From: Bedellia somnulentella
Taxonomy: Eukaryota > Arthropoda > Insecta > Lepidoptera > Bedelliidae
Assembly: GCA_963576735.1 (NCBI GenBank)
Contig: OY755188.1
Coordinates: 13,876,323-13,940,322 of the forward strand
Direction: 5' to 3'
Length of the DNA: 64,000 nt
Position numbers and translations under genes: made by a program. The notes under the pieces were generated by a model. It searched no databases. It saw nothing but the letters and a program-made list of their open reading frames with translations, and had not been told where the DNA came from. Shown here one piece after another: positions 21,390 through 31,901 of the stretch. Numbering within the stretch: the stretch's first letter is position 1; each line of letters starts with the position of its first letter.

Positions 21390-22569
21390 ATATAGAAAAT
21401 TTAACTATAAGTTGGTCTAATGTCACTCAAAAGAATTCGTGCGGATCATTTAGTACCATTATAAGAATCTATACTAAATTCACGCTCCTATTATATTGTA
21501 CCTTTTTCAATGTAGTAAACAACTTCTTCACAGCATACAACATATTTCACCTAGACAAAAGAAAACTTATATGAAGCACAAGTGTTACATTAAATGTTGT
21601 CACCGTCTCACACTAATACGTAATTTCCCTAAAATACAAGTGCAATAAATAAGAAGGAATCAGTAATTTGTTATTATTAGGCAAGAGGAAACGCAAAAAA
21701 TGATGAAGCAATAACGTACGTGCACTTATCAGAATGGCTTGGCTTATGACCCTAGGCCATTCATCAAACGGATCTGGTACCTTAAAGACTGGCCTTGCTA
21801 ATAAAGTAACATGTAATTTGGAATATTTTGCGATATTTTGGTAGGGTTTGGTAAAGAAACAAAAACTTTTAATAAACGTTTAATGTACTAATTGCTAGTA
21901 GTCGAGGTATATTGAAAAATAAATTGTTACCGAACTTGTTTATTTTTCTAAAGGCATTTACTCGTACATTTCAGCATTCGATTCTGATACAAATCTGAAT
22001 TTTATCTAGCCTGAAAGAACTAAATCTATATGTATAAAATAATTGTAAGCTTCAGTCTTACATAACGTTTTGTGATTTTAATTAATTGCACTATTTACTA
22101 CGGGCTCAACTTAAGTTACAATACGAATATAAAGTAAGTTTAGTCTAAGTAACTGCACTTCCGCTTTGTAGTGATCAGGTCCGGAGAACTTAGAAGGATC
22201 CCTTTGTCCAGCAGTCTACTTTTATTGACCGATAAAAACCAGTATCAAAACATTTTTAACAAAATTAAGCCATTAAATATCCTATTACCTGATAATAAGA
22301 TATATTAATAATGACGTTCTCATGACACATATAGGGGGTGTCGCAACTCGCGTTTCGGAGCGGGCGACCGCGAGCCGCGAGCGATTCCGGCGTGGGACAT
22401 CCTGTATGTACACCGTACACTGCGTGCTCAGACAGTTAAGCAAATGAGGTTATTTGGTTATTGTAATCGCGACGTTTAAAAGGTTATTTTTATTTGTGGT
22501 TTTTATACTGTAATAAAAATTGTATATGATTTTCCGTTAGATATTAAAGTTCTATCTCCTAAAGAATAT
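21390..22569. other. Unassigned stretch with a GC-rich patch
   Basis: Unique-looking AT-rich DNA. An island at 22331-22440 is rich in CpG (GCGACCGCGAGCCGCGAGCG) and stands out from its surroundings. It could be promoter-like or the end of an unrecognised element. Confidence 0.4.
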
Positions 22570-22573
22570 TTAA

Positions 22574-23394
22574 CCCTTAACTACTGACGTGTCATTTTGT
22601 TACACTATCACTGACGTACGTATGATATACGTCTTGTTTTCATTGAGTGCGATTTGGGTTATATTTGGTTTTTATTTATTCATTTATATTATATATAAAG
22701 TTAAGATATTAAAAAAACACTAATAATATTAATAGAAGAAGAAAAAAACTTTGTTCAGTTCACAGGGAAACACACAACAAATAAAACGTAAAAATAAAAC
22801 AATAAAAATAGCAAAATATTTATTAATCAACAAACTTATAAGTAGCTAATATTCACATGGACTTTTTCGAAATAAATAATAATGTTTTCTTAAACTTAAA
22901 GGAACTTTCTTTTTTGGTATTACTTACAACTTATTAAAGGACAGGTTCAATTCCAAATAAATCACAATTTTAACAACTGTTATTGCAGCCACTGCAGGTA
23001 GGTTTTGAGCATTGCTAGCGAACCGTTCTCCTGCATGCTTGACAACAGTAACGGGTCTTACGACGATTCTGCTTGAAAAACATTAGCAATTCTTCAATGT
23101 TTCAAACTTCTGTGTTTCTGTGCTTGAGTGACCAACTTCTGGAGTCTTATCGTTGCCTAAGATACAACCAACGGAACTCAAAAACATTAACATCGACACT
23201 GAGCGTACGTACAACATACGTCTGATCATCGATCTTACCTGTTTCTGCGCATGCTAGTCACCCATACCCCCTCGCTGCGTACTGGCGTTTAGTAAACTAC
23301 CCGAAAGGATGCGGTCGAATTTGCGCGCAAATTAGAAATAGTAACAAAAAATCATTTCGGTGAAGTATGAAGTACGTACGTCAGTGGTTAAGGG
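22574..23394 (-). mobile_element. piggyBac-like element with TTAA ends
   Basis: Both ends carry TTAA (22570-22573 and 23395-23398), the target piggyBac elements duplicate. Next come inverted repeats CCCTTAACYACTGACGT (22574-22590; inverted at 23378-23394; 16 of 17 bases). Subterminal GTACGT..ATACGTCT motifs occur near both ends. The 821-bp interior retains a transposase C-terminal remnant on the minus strand, so this is an internally deleted, non-autonomous copy. Confidence 0.8.
22951..23065 (-). pseudogene. piggyBac-like transposase cysteine-rich domain remnant
   Basis: The minus-strand translation shows closely spaced cysteines (CCQAC, then CSKPTCSGCNNSC and NC) in the order expected of the C-terminal zinc-binding domain of piggyBac transposases, which binds the element ends. 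At least two in-frame stops break it. The catalytic DDD region is absent. Its position just inside one end of a TTAA-flanked element supports the call. Confidence 0.65.
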
Positions 23395-23398
23395 TTAA

Positions 23399-23758
23399 GA
23401 AATGTTTTGGTGGGTTGATGGTATATGTACTACACACGAACGGTATTTTATTATTTCAATCACGATTACCGACCAAACAAAATGATGAGTTTTGGTCAAA
23501 ACTTGAAGATTTTGCAGACCAGCATAAATGTACCTGTAAGTTATTACGCAGTAGGCTTTTATATCCTAAATAACTTACAAACTATGACCTACTAAAGTAA
23601 ACAAAGTGGTGTATTTGTCCCTAGCGAGCTCTACCGCGCTGCCTGTCTTTTTGTGCATTAGCACACTTTAAAAATCAATGCCATATTAGAATTCAGAAAA
23701 AAAACATCTTATTTACACTTATATTTGGACTTAGAAGCACTGTATCATCTTAATTTTC
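23399..23758. other. Unassigned stretch
   Basis: A 68-codon frame (23367-23573) starts inside the piggyBac-like end and has no domain. A small GC-richer patch occurs at 23620-23660. Confidence 0.4.
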
Positions 23759-24015
23759 ACATACATACATACACATACATATACTCACGGCTATAAATCC
23801 CAGGAAGGGGTAGCCAGAGCTAAGGAATTAGAAATTCCTCAGCCACTTTTGGAAATTTGAGTAGGGAAAAGATAGTAAAAATAAAGGTTGTTGGTGATGG
23901 GTCTCCAACCGCATCGCCCAAAAATCCCTTAATAGCCCCATACCGTTAGTCGCCTCTTACGTACACCCACCGGAAGAAATGGGGTAGTGCTATTCTAAAC
24001 CGACACTACACGGCA
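23759..24015 (-). mobile_element. Family A SINE, full length
   Basis: Subfamily I in antisense with a long CATA tail. The sequence ends ACCGACACTACACGGCA. ATTTTCA occurs at both junctions, a possible 7-bp duplication. Confidence 0.94.
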
Positions 24016-25045
24016 CATTTTCAATTATTAATTTTAGATAGTCTGTACCCAAACTGGCATAAATTCCACAAGTAGATTCTAATAGCAACCCTCGAGAACG
24101 GAGCCTAACCGGTTCACCTCAGATAAACATCCAAATTATGTAACAAGACTATCCTTTTATTGCCCGCCAGTGTAGTTCCAATGACGCGACCATTGGCGCG
24201 CGGACGGCCGGCAATTACCTTATTGACAACAATTGTTGTGCGACACTGGCCGACACCCAACTCGGCGGTAACTCACTGCTATCAAATTGCAAAGTGAGCA
24301 ATTGCTTCGAGTACTCATGCAGTTACGTTTCAATTTGTGTACCAAAACAAATGCGGTTGGAACTGAGTTTTTTTTTGGTTGAATTTTGGTAAATCGTTTC
24401 CACGCCATCATTATCATCCGGTCTCTTACCATTTGTGATGATGTTAAGAGATCGGACAGGATGTCTTTGAATTCTTGGAAGAATTGGAGTAAATTTAAGG
24501 GGACTTAATCTGTGTACTCACAACAGTTCTTTTAAAAGTATGTTTTCATTCCAACAAATATTTATATCTATAAACAACAGTAAACAAGTTCCCCAAAATC
24601 CTATTAGTGGTCCGGTAATGGAAATTCAACAATAGTAAGACTAATAATAATAACTAAGAATTGTAACCTTGCTGTAGAAATAATATAATTTATTAAAATG
24701 TTATTGGAGAAATGTATTGTCAGCTCTCGACTTGAGACATAATATCAATCAAAATCAGTTTAGTCGGGAATTTTTCGAAGATGGCTTTATTGAAAATAAA
24801 AGTATAATATTCCCAAAAAATACAAAAAATTCTCGTGAAGGACAGTGCACTACCAAATCGATATTAATAAGTTGAGTCGATCGAGCGTTACGTCCACACT
24901 AATCCTACCACTCACATGTCCGGCTATCTGTCTCCATCAAAAAACGATTCAATATCCAATTACATATATTTGACACGGTTTTTACTTGTTTACACACTAA
25001 TTTGTTTAGTGTTCAATTTTAGTCCATATGTAATCGAATAGAAAA
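24016..25045. other. Unassigned stretch
   Basis: A GC-richer tract at 24160-24300 contains the palindrome ACAACAATTGTTGT and CCAATG..CATTGG pairs. No gene or family recognised. Confidence 0.4.
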
Positions 25046-25200
25046 ATGTCGAGTGGTGTCGATTTGGAATAAAACTATCTTAGATTCTTCCAAAGTTTCT
25101 CCTTCAAGACGTTTAATGGAGAGAAAAAGCTTTTTAAAGCGATTTTAGGGTTTCGGCTGGAGTCCTTCCTCCAATGATTCATTTATTTCCTTCGCTAATT
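25046..25200 (+). mobile_element. Family A SINE, decayed
   Basis: GTCGAGTGGTGTCGATTTGG, GCTTTTTAAAGCGATTTTAG and GGTTTCGGCTGGAGTCC keep the 5' order of family A with about one third of positions changed. Confidence 0.6.
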
Positions 25201-25235
25201 TTAACATAATGGTGACATAATACCACATAATATAC

Positions 25236-25262
25236 AGAAGTATTAGTACCTCTGTCTTACAC
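25236..25262 (+). mobile_element. Family B tail-region fragment
   Basis: CAGAAGTATTAGTACCTCTG matches the family B segment just before its hairpin. Confidence 0.5.
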
Positions 25263-25737
25263 TGCTCATTTGGGAAATATCAAATTAATTATGATTTAAA
25301 TTTCTTTACAAATTATATCTATCTCAAAATTTCTACCATTTTGAAAACAAAACCAAATTCCAAGCAGAATCTAGTTAGATTCGCTCTAAAAGTCTAGAAC
25401 ATGCGTAAAGCCAACCTCGTAATGAAAACGTACGACTCTTTGATAACCTGTTATGGTGTTACGCGGAACCCTTGGCACTCCACAAGTTGGACGGAACCCT
25501 AATTTAGCAGTATTGTCCGGGATAGTGGCATTCATAACGCGGGAACCCACTGTCTCCTTAATGCTAATTTGGTTTATGGCGTTATAAAACATTGTTAAAG
25601 TTCGTCGACGAAATGTTATAAAATCTTTGGGTAAATCTGGCAAAAGGATAGAAGAACATAGATAGTAGAGCTTCCTCGAAAATACTTATGGTTTTAAAGG
25701 AAAAAATTTAAGTATGACATTGCAAACGATAGTTTTC
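25263..25737. other. Unassigned stretch
   Basis: Contains GCGGAACCCTTGGCACTCC, similar to a phrase I recall from lepidopteran repeats. An 85-codon minus-strand frame (25386-25643) overlaps it and is not supported as a gene. Confidence 0.35.
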
Positions 25738-25770
25738 ATTTACCCCAATGGTAACTAAGGCCGTGAATAT
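25738..25770 (+). mobile_element. LINE 3'-terminal fragment
   Basis: TTACCCCAATGGTAACTAAG and GCCGTGAATAT are the LINE hairpin and start of the tail. Confidence 0.6.
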
Positions 25771-25885
25771 TCTATTTGAATTCATATTTTTCGTAAAACT
25801 CATGTATTTCCAAAAGAGTGAAAGAGTTTTGTAGGGAACTGGTCTCTTGTTTTAGTATCACGTATCCCTTTAATTACTTATATTC

Positions 25886-25985
25886 ATGCCTATTATTCCC
25901 GTCGTGGTTGGCACAGACTATCGATCGCCAATTTGCACTTATTTGACAACTTTCTCTTGCTTCTATTACATTCATTTTTGTTACC
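25886..25985 (-). mobile_element. LINE 3'-end remnant
   Basis: CCTATTATTCCCGTCGTGGT, TGGCACAGACTATCGATCGC and CTTGCTTCTATTACATTC align, in antisense, with the final 30 codons and hairpin of the LINE. Confidence 0.6.
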
Positions 25986-26154
25986 AGTGCCATTATTAAT
26001 GACAAAACTTGATAAGTACTTCTTATTTGATTGTTATGCACCTCAATCAAGCAGAAAGTTGTTTCAGTAAAGTTTCAAGCGTTATTTAAGATTCTGATTA
26101 TCGTATTAAATAAACTGTATGCTGTATTAAATTAAATGTAAAATAATAAATCTT

Positions 26155-26262
26155 AATTTGGGATAGCCAAATCCTTAGAATTAGAAATACCTCAGCTAAT
26201 TTGTAGAGTGGGGAACAAACTGTTAAATAATGCATGGTTGGTGATGATTACCTTACCTGATT
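26155..26262 (-). mobile_element. Family A SINE, 5'-truncated and decayed
   Basis: TTGGGATAGCCAAATCCTTA, GAATTAGAAATACCTCAGC, GAGTGGGGAACAAACTG and GGTTGGTGATGA follow antisense family A order without the TATG tail. Confidence 0.75.
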
Positions 26263-26396
26263 ATAATCTGGCAAAGATACCTTATATCCAAGAAATTTTA
26301 TTTTATCTTTTTCTATTTCGTAATAGATAGATAACTCGTTTATTTATGTCAACATAACACCATACAATATAAAAAACAATACAAAAAGTGAAAAAC

Positions 26397-26758
26397 CGAC
26401 CGTGATAGCCCAGTGGGTAGAACACTCGGTTAACGTGCAAACGACTAGTGTTCAAATCCTGGGTCGGGCCTTCACCAATTTGTCTTTTCTAAAGACATAT
26501 GTGTGGTTAATTTATCATGGTTGTTAACGGTAAGGGAAAAAATCGTGAGGAAACCCACATGGCTGAGTTGTACTTAGTCATGTGACAGTGTATTCGTACA
26601 AAACGGCGATAGGCTTGCCCCCTATCACGTGAGTACACTGTCCATGCAAAACGTGGGTACTCTGAACACCAGGTGACAAAGTCACGTGATGTTCAGAAGT
26701 ATTAGTACCTCTGCCAACCCCTTCGGGGATATTCGGCGTGAACGTTTATGTTTATGTT
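26397..26758 (+). mobile_element. Family B SINE, full length
   Basis: Intact head with A box TAGCCCAGTGGG and B box GTTCAAATCCTG. Core CGTGAGGAAACCCACATGG and two TCACGTGA motifs follow. The hairpin is ACCCCTTCGGGG, then TTTATG units. It is nearly identical to the copy at 58711-59070, which suggests recent activity. Confidence 0.96.
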
Positions 26759-27135
26759 AAAAAAAAAATATTTTGACCTAAAGATTAGTGCTATGGTAAC
26801 ACAAACTAGGTCCTAACTCAGCGCTTGATATTGCCAAGTGGCAAAACACTGGTTTTCAGTTAAGGCCTACACTACACTACACATAATTCAATAATATAAA
26901 AACGAAACATCTGTGTCTGCCACATTTGAAGCAAAATAAATAAATAATAAAGGAAAGGACAATGAAAAAACCAAGCCGTACATTTATACGTAAGTATATC
27001 ATTATTCATTTGTTTACTGGAGGTTTACTTGCATGTGTGATAAAGTCTTTGATATATAAATTTTTTGTTGATTCAGAAGGAACGTTTTGTATTGTTTTTT
27101 GAAAATAAATTTATTTAATTAATATCAATAGCTTT
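26759..27135. other. Unassigned stretch
   Basis: No feature recognised; begins with an A run after the B tail. Confidence 0.4.
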
Positions 27136-27195
27136 ACAAAGTGGCGATCTACAGTCTCTGCCTACCCCAATGGGAACTAACGGCATGTATGTATC
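27136..27195 (+). mobile_element. LINE 3'-terminal fragment
   Basis: AAAGTGGCGATCTACAGTCT, CTGCCTACCCCAATGGGAAC and TAACGGCATGTATGTAT: last codons, stop, hairpin and tail of the LINE. Confidence 0.85.
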
Positions 27196-28355
27196 AATAG
27201 TCACAATAAATACAGTCAGCTTTCAAAATTGGATTACGAAATGAAATTGAACTTTCTATAGGAAATACTATTTCTGAGTAGTTGTAAAATTTGCGCATGA
27301 GCATAACATAAGCATTTGAAGTGTTATGTTGTGGACAATATCGATTTAGAAGAAGTACGTATTTTGTATTTACTGCGTATTGATGCGTTATAATAATTAT
27401 ACTTTTCTTAGCAAAAGACAGCCAAAATAATTGCAAGGATTCACGAAAAGAAAGAAAAAGCTACAAGTAGTAGAGCTCTCATTTTCTTCTGCAGCTCGTA
27501 GCAGAGATTTGAAAGAAAATAAACGAAATATAATGCAGCTGGGGACTGTCTATGAATAATAATTAAAAAAGTAAGACATTAATTATGACAAAAAATCAAT
27601 TATTCATGTACATATTTAAAATTAAGTGATGATGTCATATATGAATTTCTGACTTTAATAATATTGTAATCGTCAATTTTATATTCTGCGATGATTATAT
27701 GGTTAAATATGTAATGCTAAATATATTTCATTATTCAAGCAGAGATAGTAGCACCAAACTACTCCATCACAAAATGGCGTCGTGAATGTTCAAACTGATG
27801 AGCACGCCGCACGTGAATACTTGCGTTCCGTATTGCGTTGTTGATTTATTGCAAATGGCGTGAAAGCGAAAACACTCGTAAACTCGCGCGTTTGTAAAAT
27901 GGAACGTTTCGCTTTGACCGCACGATTGAACTGGCGCTTTTTGATTCCACCTTTGAAATTGTACTTTAAAACCGTTTTTTTTTTCATGATGAATAAGGGG
28001 TCACGTATGATAAAACCAAGTTCTATTTAACACCTTAGTTATTCTAATTAAAACTATTAGAACACATTATTTTCTGCTTCGTCTATTCAAAATGCGAGTG
28101 GTAGAGTTATTATTCAAGATATTGTATCAAAAGACAACATTCTTAGACGAATTTTTGTTGCTGGATTATGAAATACGGCACAAACTATGGCACACAGGTG
28201 TTGTCCCTTTCAGTCATGAAGATGATGTTACGAGTTTCTTCAAGTGATGAAATCAGTATTCAAAAGAGCCTTATGTTAAATGGGGTAACTGGTGATGGAG
28301 TGCCAGATAAGCACAGACGATGCAGTGTTGATACACCTGAAAAAGTTTGGGTCAT
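27196..28355. other. Unassigned stretch
   Basis: Mostly unique DNA. A GC-richer tract at 27780-27960 is covered by a 65-codon basic minus-strand frame with no recognised domain. Confidence 0.4.
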
Positions 28356-28400
28356 CGTTTAGGGAGACCTATGTCCAGAAGTGGACATCAGTAGGGTAAG
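28356..28400 (+). mobile_element. RTE-like 3'-tail remnant
   Basis: AGGGAGACCTATGTCCAGAA and GTGGACATCAG match the 3' end phrase seen at 62763-62800 in the RTE-like element. Confidence 0.6.
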
Positions 28401-28590
28401 AAATATGTTATTTTTTCGGGTAGAATTTCGATAACCACATTTAATATTGTGAAAACAATATTTTGAAACACAAAATTTCGAAGTCATTTTGTATTTAATC
28501 AGCATCACTTAACTCCTTTTTCATATAGAACTTACCTCGGATACTTGCTTTGGCATTATAATTATATAACATCAGCCCATACCAAACCTT

Positions 28591-28845
28591 TCATACATAC
28601 ATACATACATATACTCACGGCTATAAATCCCTTGAAGGGGTAGCCAGAGCTAGGGAATGAGACATTCCTCAGCCACCTTTGAAAGTTGCGTGGGGAAAAG
28701 ATGGTGAAATAAAGGTTGTTGGTGATGGGTCTCCAACCGCATCGCCCAAAAATCCCTTAAAAGCCCCAATACCGTTAATCGCCTCTTACGTACACCCACC
28801 GGAAGAAATGGGTTAGTGCTATTCTAAGCCGACACTACACAGCAA
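28591..28845 (-). mobile_element. Family A SINE, full length
   Basis: Antisense subfamily I copy with GTTGCGTGGGGAAAAGATGG and GAATGAGACATTCC, variants it shares with the nested copy at 31998-32228. It ends CACTACACAGCA. Confidence 0.95.
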
Positions 28846-29189
28846 ACTCAGTATGAATATAACTAGTAACAATATCCATCACGATCTCCAAACACGATCG
28901 AGGCTTCCCGGCTTCTTTGTTGTGTCACTAGGCTTCTAATTTATCACGCCGTCATCTGAGAACGTTGTCTAGTAATAATCATGTTTCATACGCCGATTTC
29001 ACTGGGCTTTGAACTGTATTGATATTACGTAAAGTGAATCTGAGCATGCGAGCGAAGAGAATTTTGCAATTTTCTAATGTATGGTTTGACAAGTTTTGTT
29101 AATCATTGAGGATACTGTCAGCTTAGGTTGAGGTGCTTCTTTTGTTCGTACAATTAACCTTCATACATATTTTAGAGGTTATAATTATT
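28846..29189. other. Unassigned stretch
   Basis: No feature recognised. Confidence 0.4.
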
Positions 29190-29350
29190 AATCCTATGTA
29201 GGGGTAGCTAGAGCTTCCGAATTAAGAATGTGAAATATCGCTGTTGATAGGTCTCCAGCCACTTACATGGCCCAAAACACTTAGTCCTCTCGTTTGACAC
29301 TTGCGGAATGAAATGGGTTAGTGCTATTCTAAGCTAACATTAGACAGGGA
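29190..29350 (-). mobile_element. Family A SINE, decayed
   Basis: TAGGGGTAGCTAGAGCTTCC, GATAGGTCTCCAGCCAC and AATGGGTTAGTGCTATTCTA are in antisense order, with a deletion in the GTGGGGAAAAG region. Confidence 0.75.
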
Positions 29351-29394
29351 CTTATGAACAGCAAAATATTTTTAGTGTTAGTAGTTACTTAGTG

Positions 29395-29540
29395 TTTTTT
29401 AAGTGATTATTGGTTGAGTGGCTGAAGACCCATCACCAAACTTTCTTCATTTTTCTGATTATTCCCCACTTTTCTTCCAAAATTGACTAAATAGTTTCAA
29501 CTCTCAAGTTCTGTCTACCCCTTTACGTCATCTAAACCGT
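29395..29540 (+). mobile_element. Family A SINE, decayed
   Basis: TTTTAAGTGATTATTGGTTG, GACCCATCACCAAAC, TTCCCCACTTTTCTTCC and TCTGTCTACCCCTT keep plus-strand order; the 5' third is missing. Confidence 0.75.
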
Positions 29541-29798
29541 GGTTCACTTATAACAGTTAACAGGTAACCACTCAAAAATAAAGTTGTAGCACAGTCGATA
29601 ATACGCCAATAGCAGATCCGTGGGAGCCTCCGACCACGTCGTCCGACGTCACGAACATCACACACGAATCTGTTCTTCAAACGGTCACCTTGTTATGGGT
29701 ACTTTGTACGTGGCTTTCTTATGAGAGTTTTGAATTGGAGTGTCTGTTTGTAATGGCAATCAACCGGTAATAATTTAAGGAGCTATACATGTGAGTAG

Positions 29799-30168
29799 TA
29801 ACTACCAGGATAGCTCAATGGGTAGAACACCGGATATCGTGCAAACGACTAGTGTTCAAATCCCGGGTCGGGCCTACACCATATTTTTTTTCTGAAGATA
29901 TATGTGCGGTAAATTTATCATGTTTGTTAACGGAGAGGAAACACATCGCGAGGGAACCCTCATAGCTGAGTTGTACTTAGTCATGTGACAGTGCATGCAT
30001 ACAAAACGGCGATAGGCTTGCCCCCTATCACGTGAGTAAACTGTCCATGCAAAACGTGGGTACTCTGAAAACCAGGTGACAAATTCACGTGATGTTCAGT
30101 AGTATTACTACCTCTGCTGACACCTTCAGGGATATTTGGCGTGAACGTTTATGTATTTATGTTATGTA
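29799..30168 (+). mobile_element. Family B SINE, full length
   Basis: Head with A box TAGCTCAATGGG and B box GTTCAAATCCCG. It has small changes throughout (CTGACACCTTCAGGG in the hairpin) and ends GGCGTGAACGTTTATG plus TTATG units. It is older than the 26.4-kb copy. Confidence 0.95.
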
Positions 30169-30169
30169 T

Positions 30170-30210
30170 TGGTAAGGCTACCCCTTTTAGAGATTCACAA
30201 CCAAGACTAT
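30170..30210 (+). mobile_element. Family A tail fragment
   Basis: GGCTACCCCTTTTAGAGATT is the 3' hairpin region only. Confidence 0.5.
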
Positions 30211-30858
30211 GGTTTAGGTACTATTTAAAAGACAAACAGCGTGACTTCATATATTTAGCAAGGCATATGATATTTTAAACTTAGTTGGGTGGGCGTGACG
30301 TGATTATTCGTCGCAACTTAACAAGTCGGTATTATGCAAGAGTGGACCATCCCATAGCTCACGTTCGGCACAACACCGCCCATCAACAACGGCCATTGAC
30401 AAATACCTTTGTCGGCGATTTGTGGATGATATTATGCTAAACTGAGCCACACACGAATTTTGATTGGCATACAAACGGGACTATGTGCCTTGATTTTAAG
30501 CAAATGGAAAGACGTAAGCAGTGAAGTTAATACTTTTGTATATATTACGGTATTTCGAGGCAGTAATACAAAACTTCTAAAAACCACATCATTAAACTGA
30601 CCTGGCCTATATCCTATCGATGCTTTTTATCCTGATTACCATTTTTGAAAAATAAACTACTCAATTTGACTTTACATACTATGATTAGTATGGTTCCGGC
30701 TCAAAATTGAAACCTATGCTTTTCAGCCGGTAATTTACAAGTAATTCAGCAAGATGTAGTTTTCAGATTTTTTAAATATGGTTTTAATTTGATTTCAATC
30801 TGCAATTCTTTAAGTACACAAATATTAAAAACTTTAATTAAGTTTACCCCCATTTTAC
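30211..30858. other. Unassigned stretch
   Basis: No feature recognised. Confidence 0.4.
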
Positions 30859-31004
30859 ATCTAAAAAGCCATTTATATTTACCAAAGTTCCGTATTACAT
30901 AAATCGATCACCGTATCGAATGTAGAGCACAACTCAAAACCGTTGATTGACAGCCACGGCACAGCTGTAAACAATAGGATACACACATCACATTATATAG
31001 TGTA

Positions 31005-31190
31005 CATACATACATATACTCACGGCTATAAATCCCTTGAAGGAGTAGCCAGAGCTAGGGAATTATAAATTTTTCAGCCACTTTTGGAAGTTGCGTAAAG
31101 AAAAGATGTTGAAATAAAGGTTGTTGGTGATGGGTCTCCAACCGCATCGCTCAAAATATTTCGCTATTCTAAGCCGACACTACACAGCTA
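31005..31190 (-). mobile_element. Family A SINE inside tandem unit 1
   Basis: Antisense copy with a deletion after CATCGCTCAAAATATTTC that removes the GGCGAC/CCGGTGG segment. It ends CGACACTACACAGC. Confidence 0.92.
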
Positions 31191-31351
31191 TTATTCTTAT
31201 TTTCTATCTAAAATAGCGTGTATATATACCAAAGGTCCGTATTACATAAATCGATCACCATATCGAACGAGAGCACAACTCAAAACCGTTGATTGACAGC
31301 TACGGCATAGCTGTAAATAATAAGATCCCATCACATCACATTATATAGTGT

Positions 31352-31550
31352 ACAATCATATATATACTAACGGCTATAAATCCTTTGAAGTTGCGAGGGG
31401 ATTAGATGGTGAAATAAAAATTGTTGGTGATGGGTGTCCAACCGTAACGCCCCAAAATCCCTCAAAGTCACCAATATCGTAAGTCGCCTTTCACGTACAA
31501 CCACCGGAAGAAATGTGGTAGTGCAATTCTAAGTCGACACTACACAGCTA
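31352..31550 (-). mobile_element. Family A SINE inside tandem unit 2
   Basis: Duplicate of the unit 1 copy. Here the 5' segment (CCACCGGAAGAAATG) is present but the hairpin-to-GTTGCG part is deleted. The two copies have complementary deletions that arose after the duplication. Confidence 0.9.
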
Positions 31551-31901
31551 TTATTCTTATTTTCTATCTAAAAAAACGTGTAGATGTAGCAAAGTTCCGT
31601 ATGACATAAATCGACCGTATCAAATGTAGAGCACAATTCAAAACCGTTGATTGACAGCCACGGCACAGCTGTAAACAATAGGATACCATCACATTATGTA
31701 GTGTACAATCAACACAAAACTACGCAATATCACAAAGGTTACAAACTTTTGACTTCATTTCGATGCCATCAAGTGATAACACCGAGTGATCTTTACTCTT
31801 GTGTTCTGTGGCATTTGTCATTGTGTTGAGTTGAAAAGTTAATTTGTTTCCGATTTGCATTAGGTCGGGCAATTATGTGCCTATTTATCGTATCGTATAT
31901 A

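Larger units (their letters stand above)
30859..31712. repeat. Tandem duplication, 2.4 units of about 350 bp
   Basis: Units start at 30859, 31205 and 31565. Each begins TCTAAAA..CG/CC, then a CAAAG(T/G)TCCGTATTACAT-like start, AAAACCGTTGATTGACAGC and ACATTATATAGTG (GTAGTG in unit 3). Units 1 and 2 each contain a family A copy at the same place; unit 3 ends before it. The shared SINE position shows that duplication followed its insertion. Confidence 0.88.
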
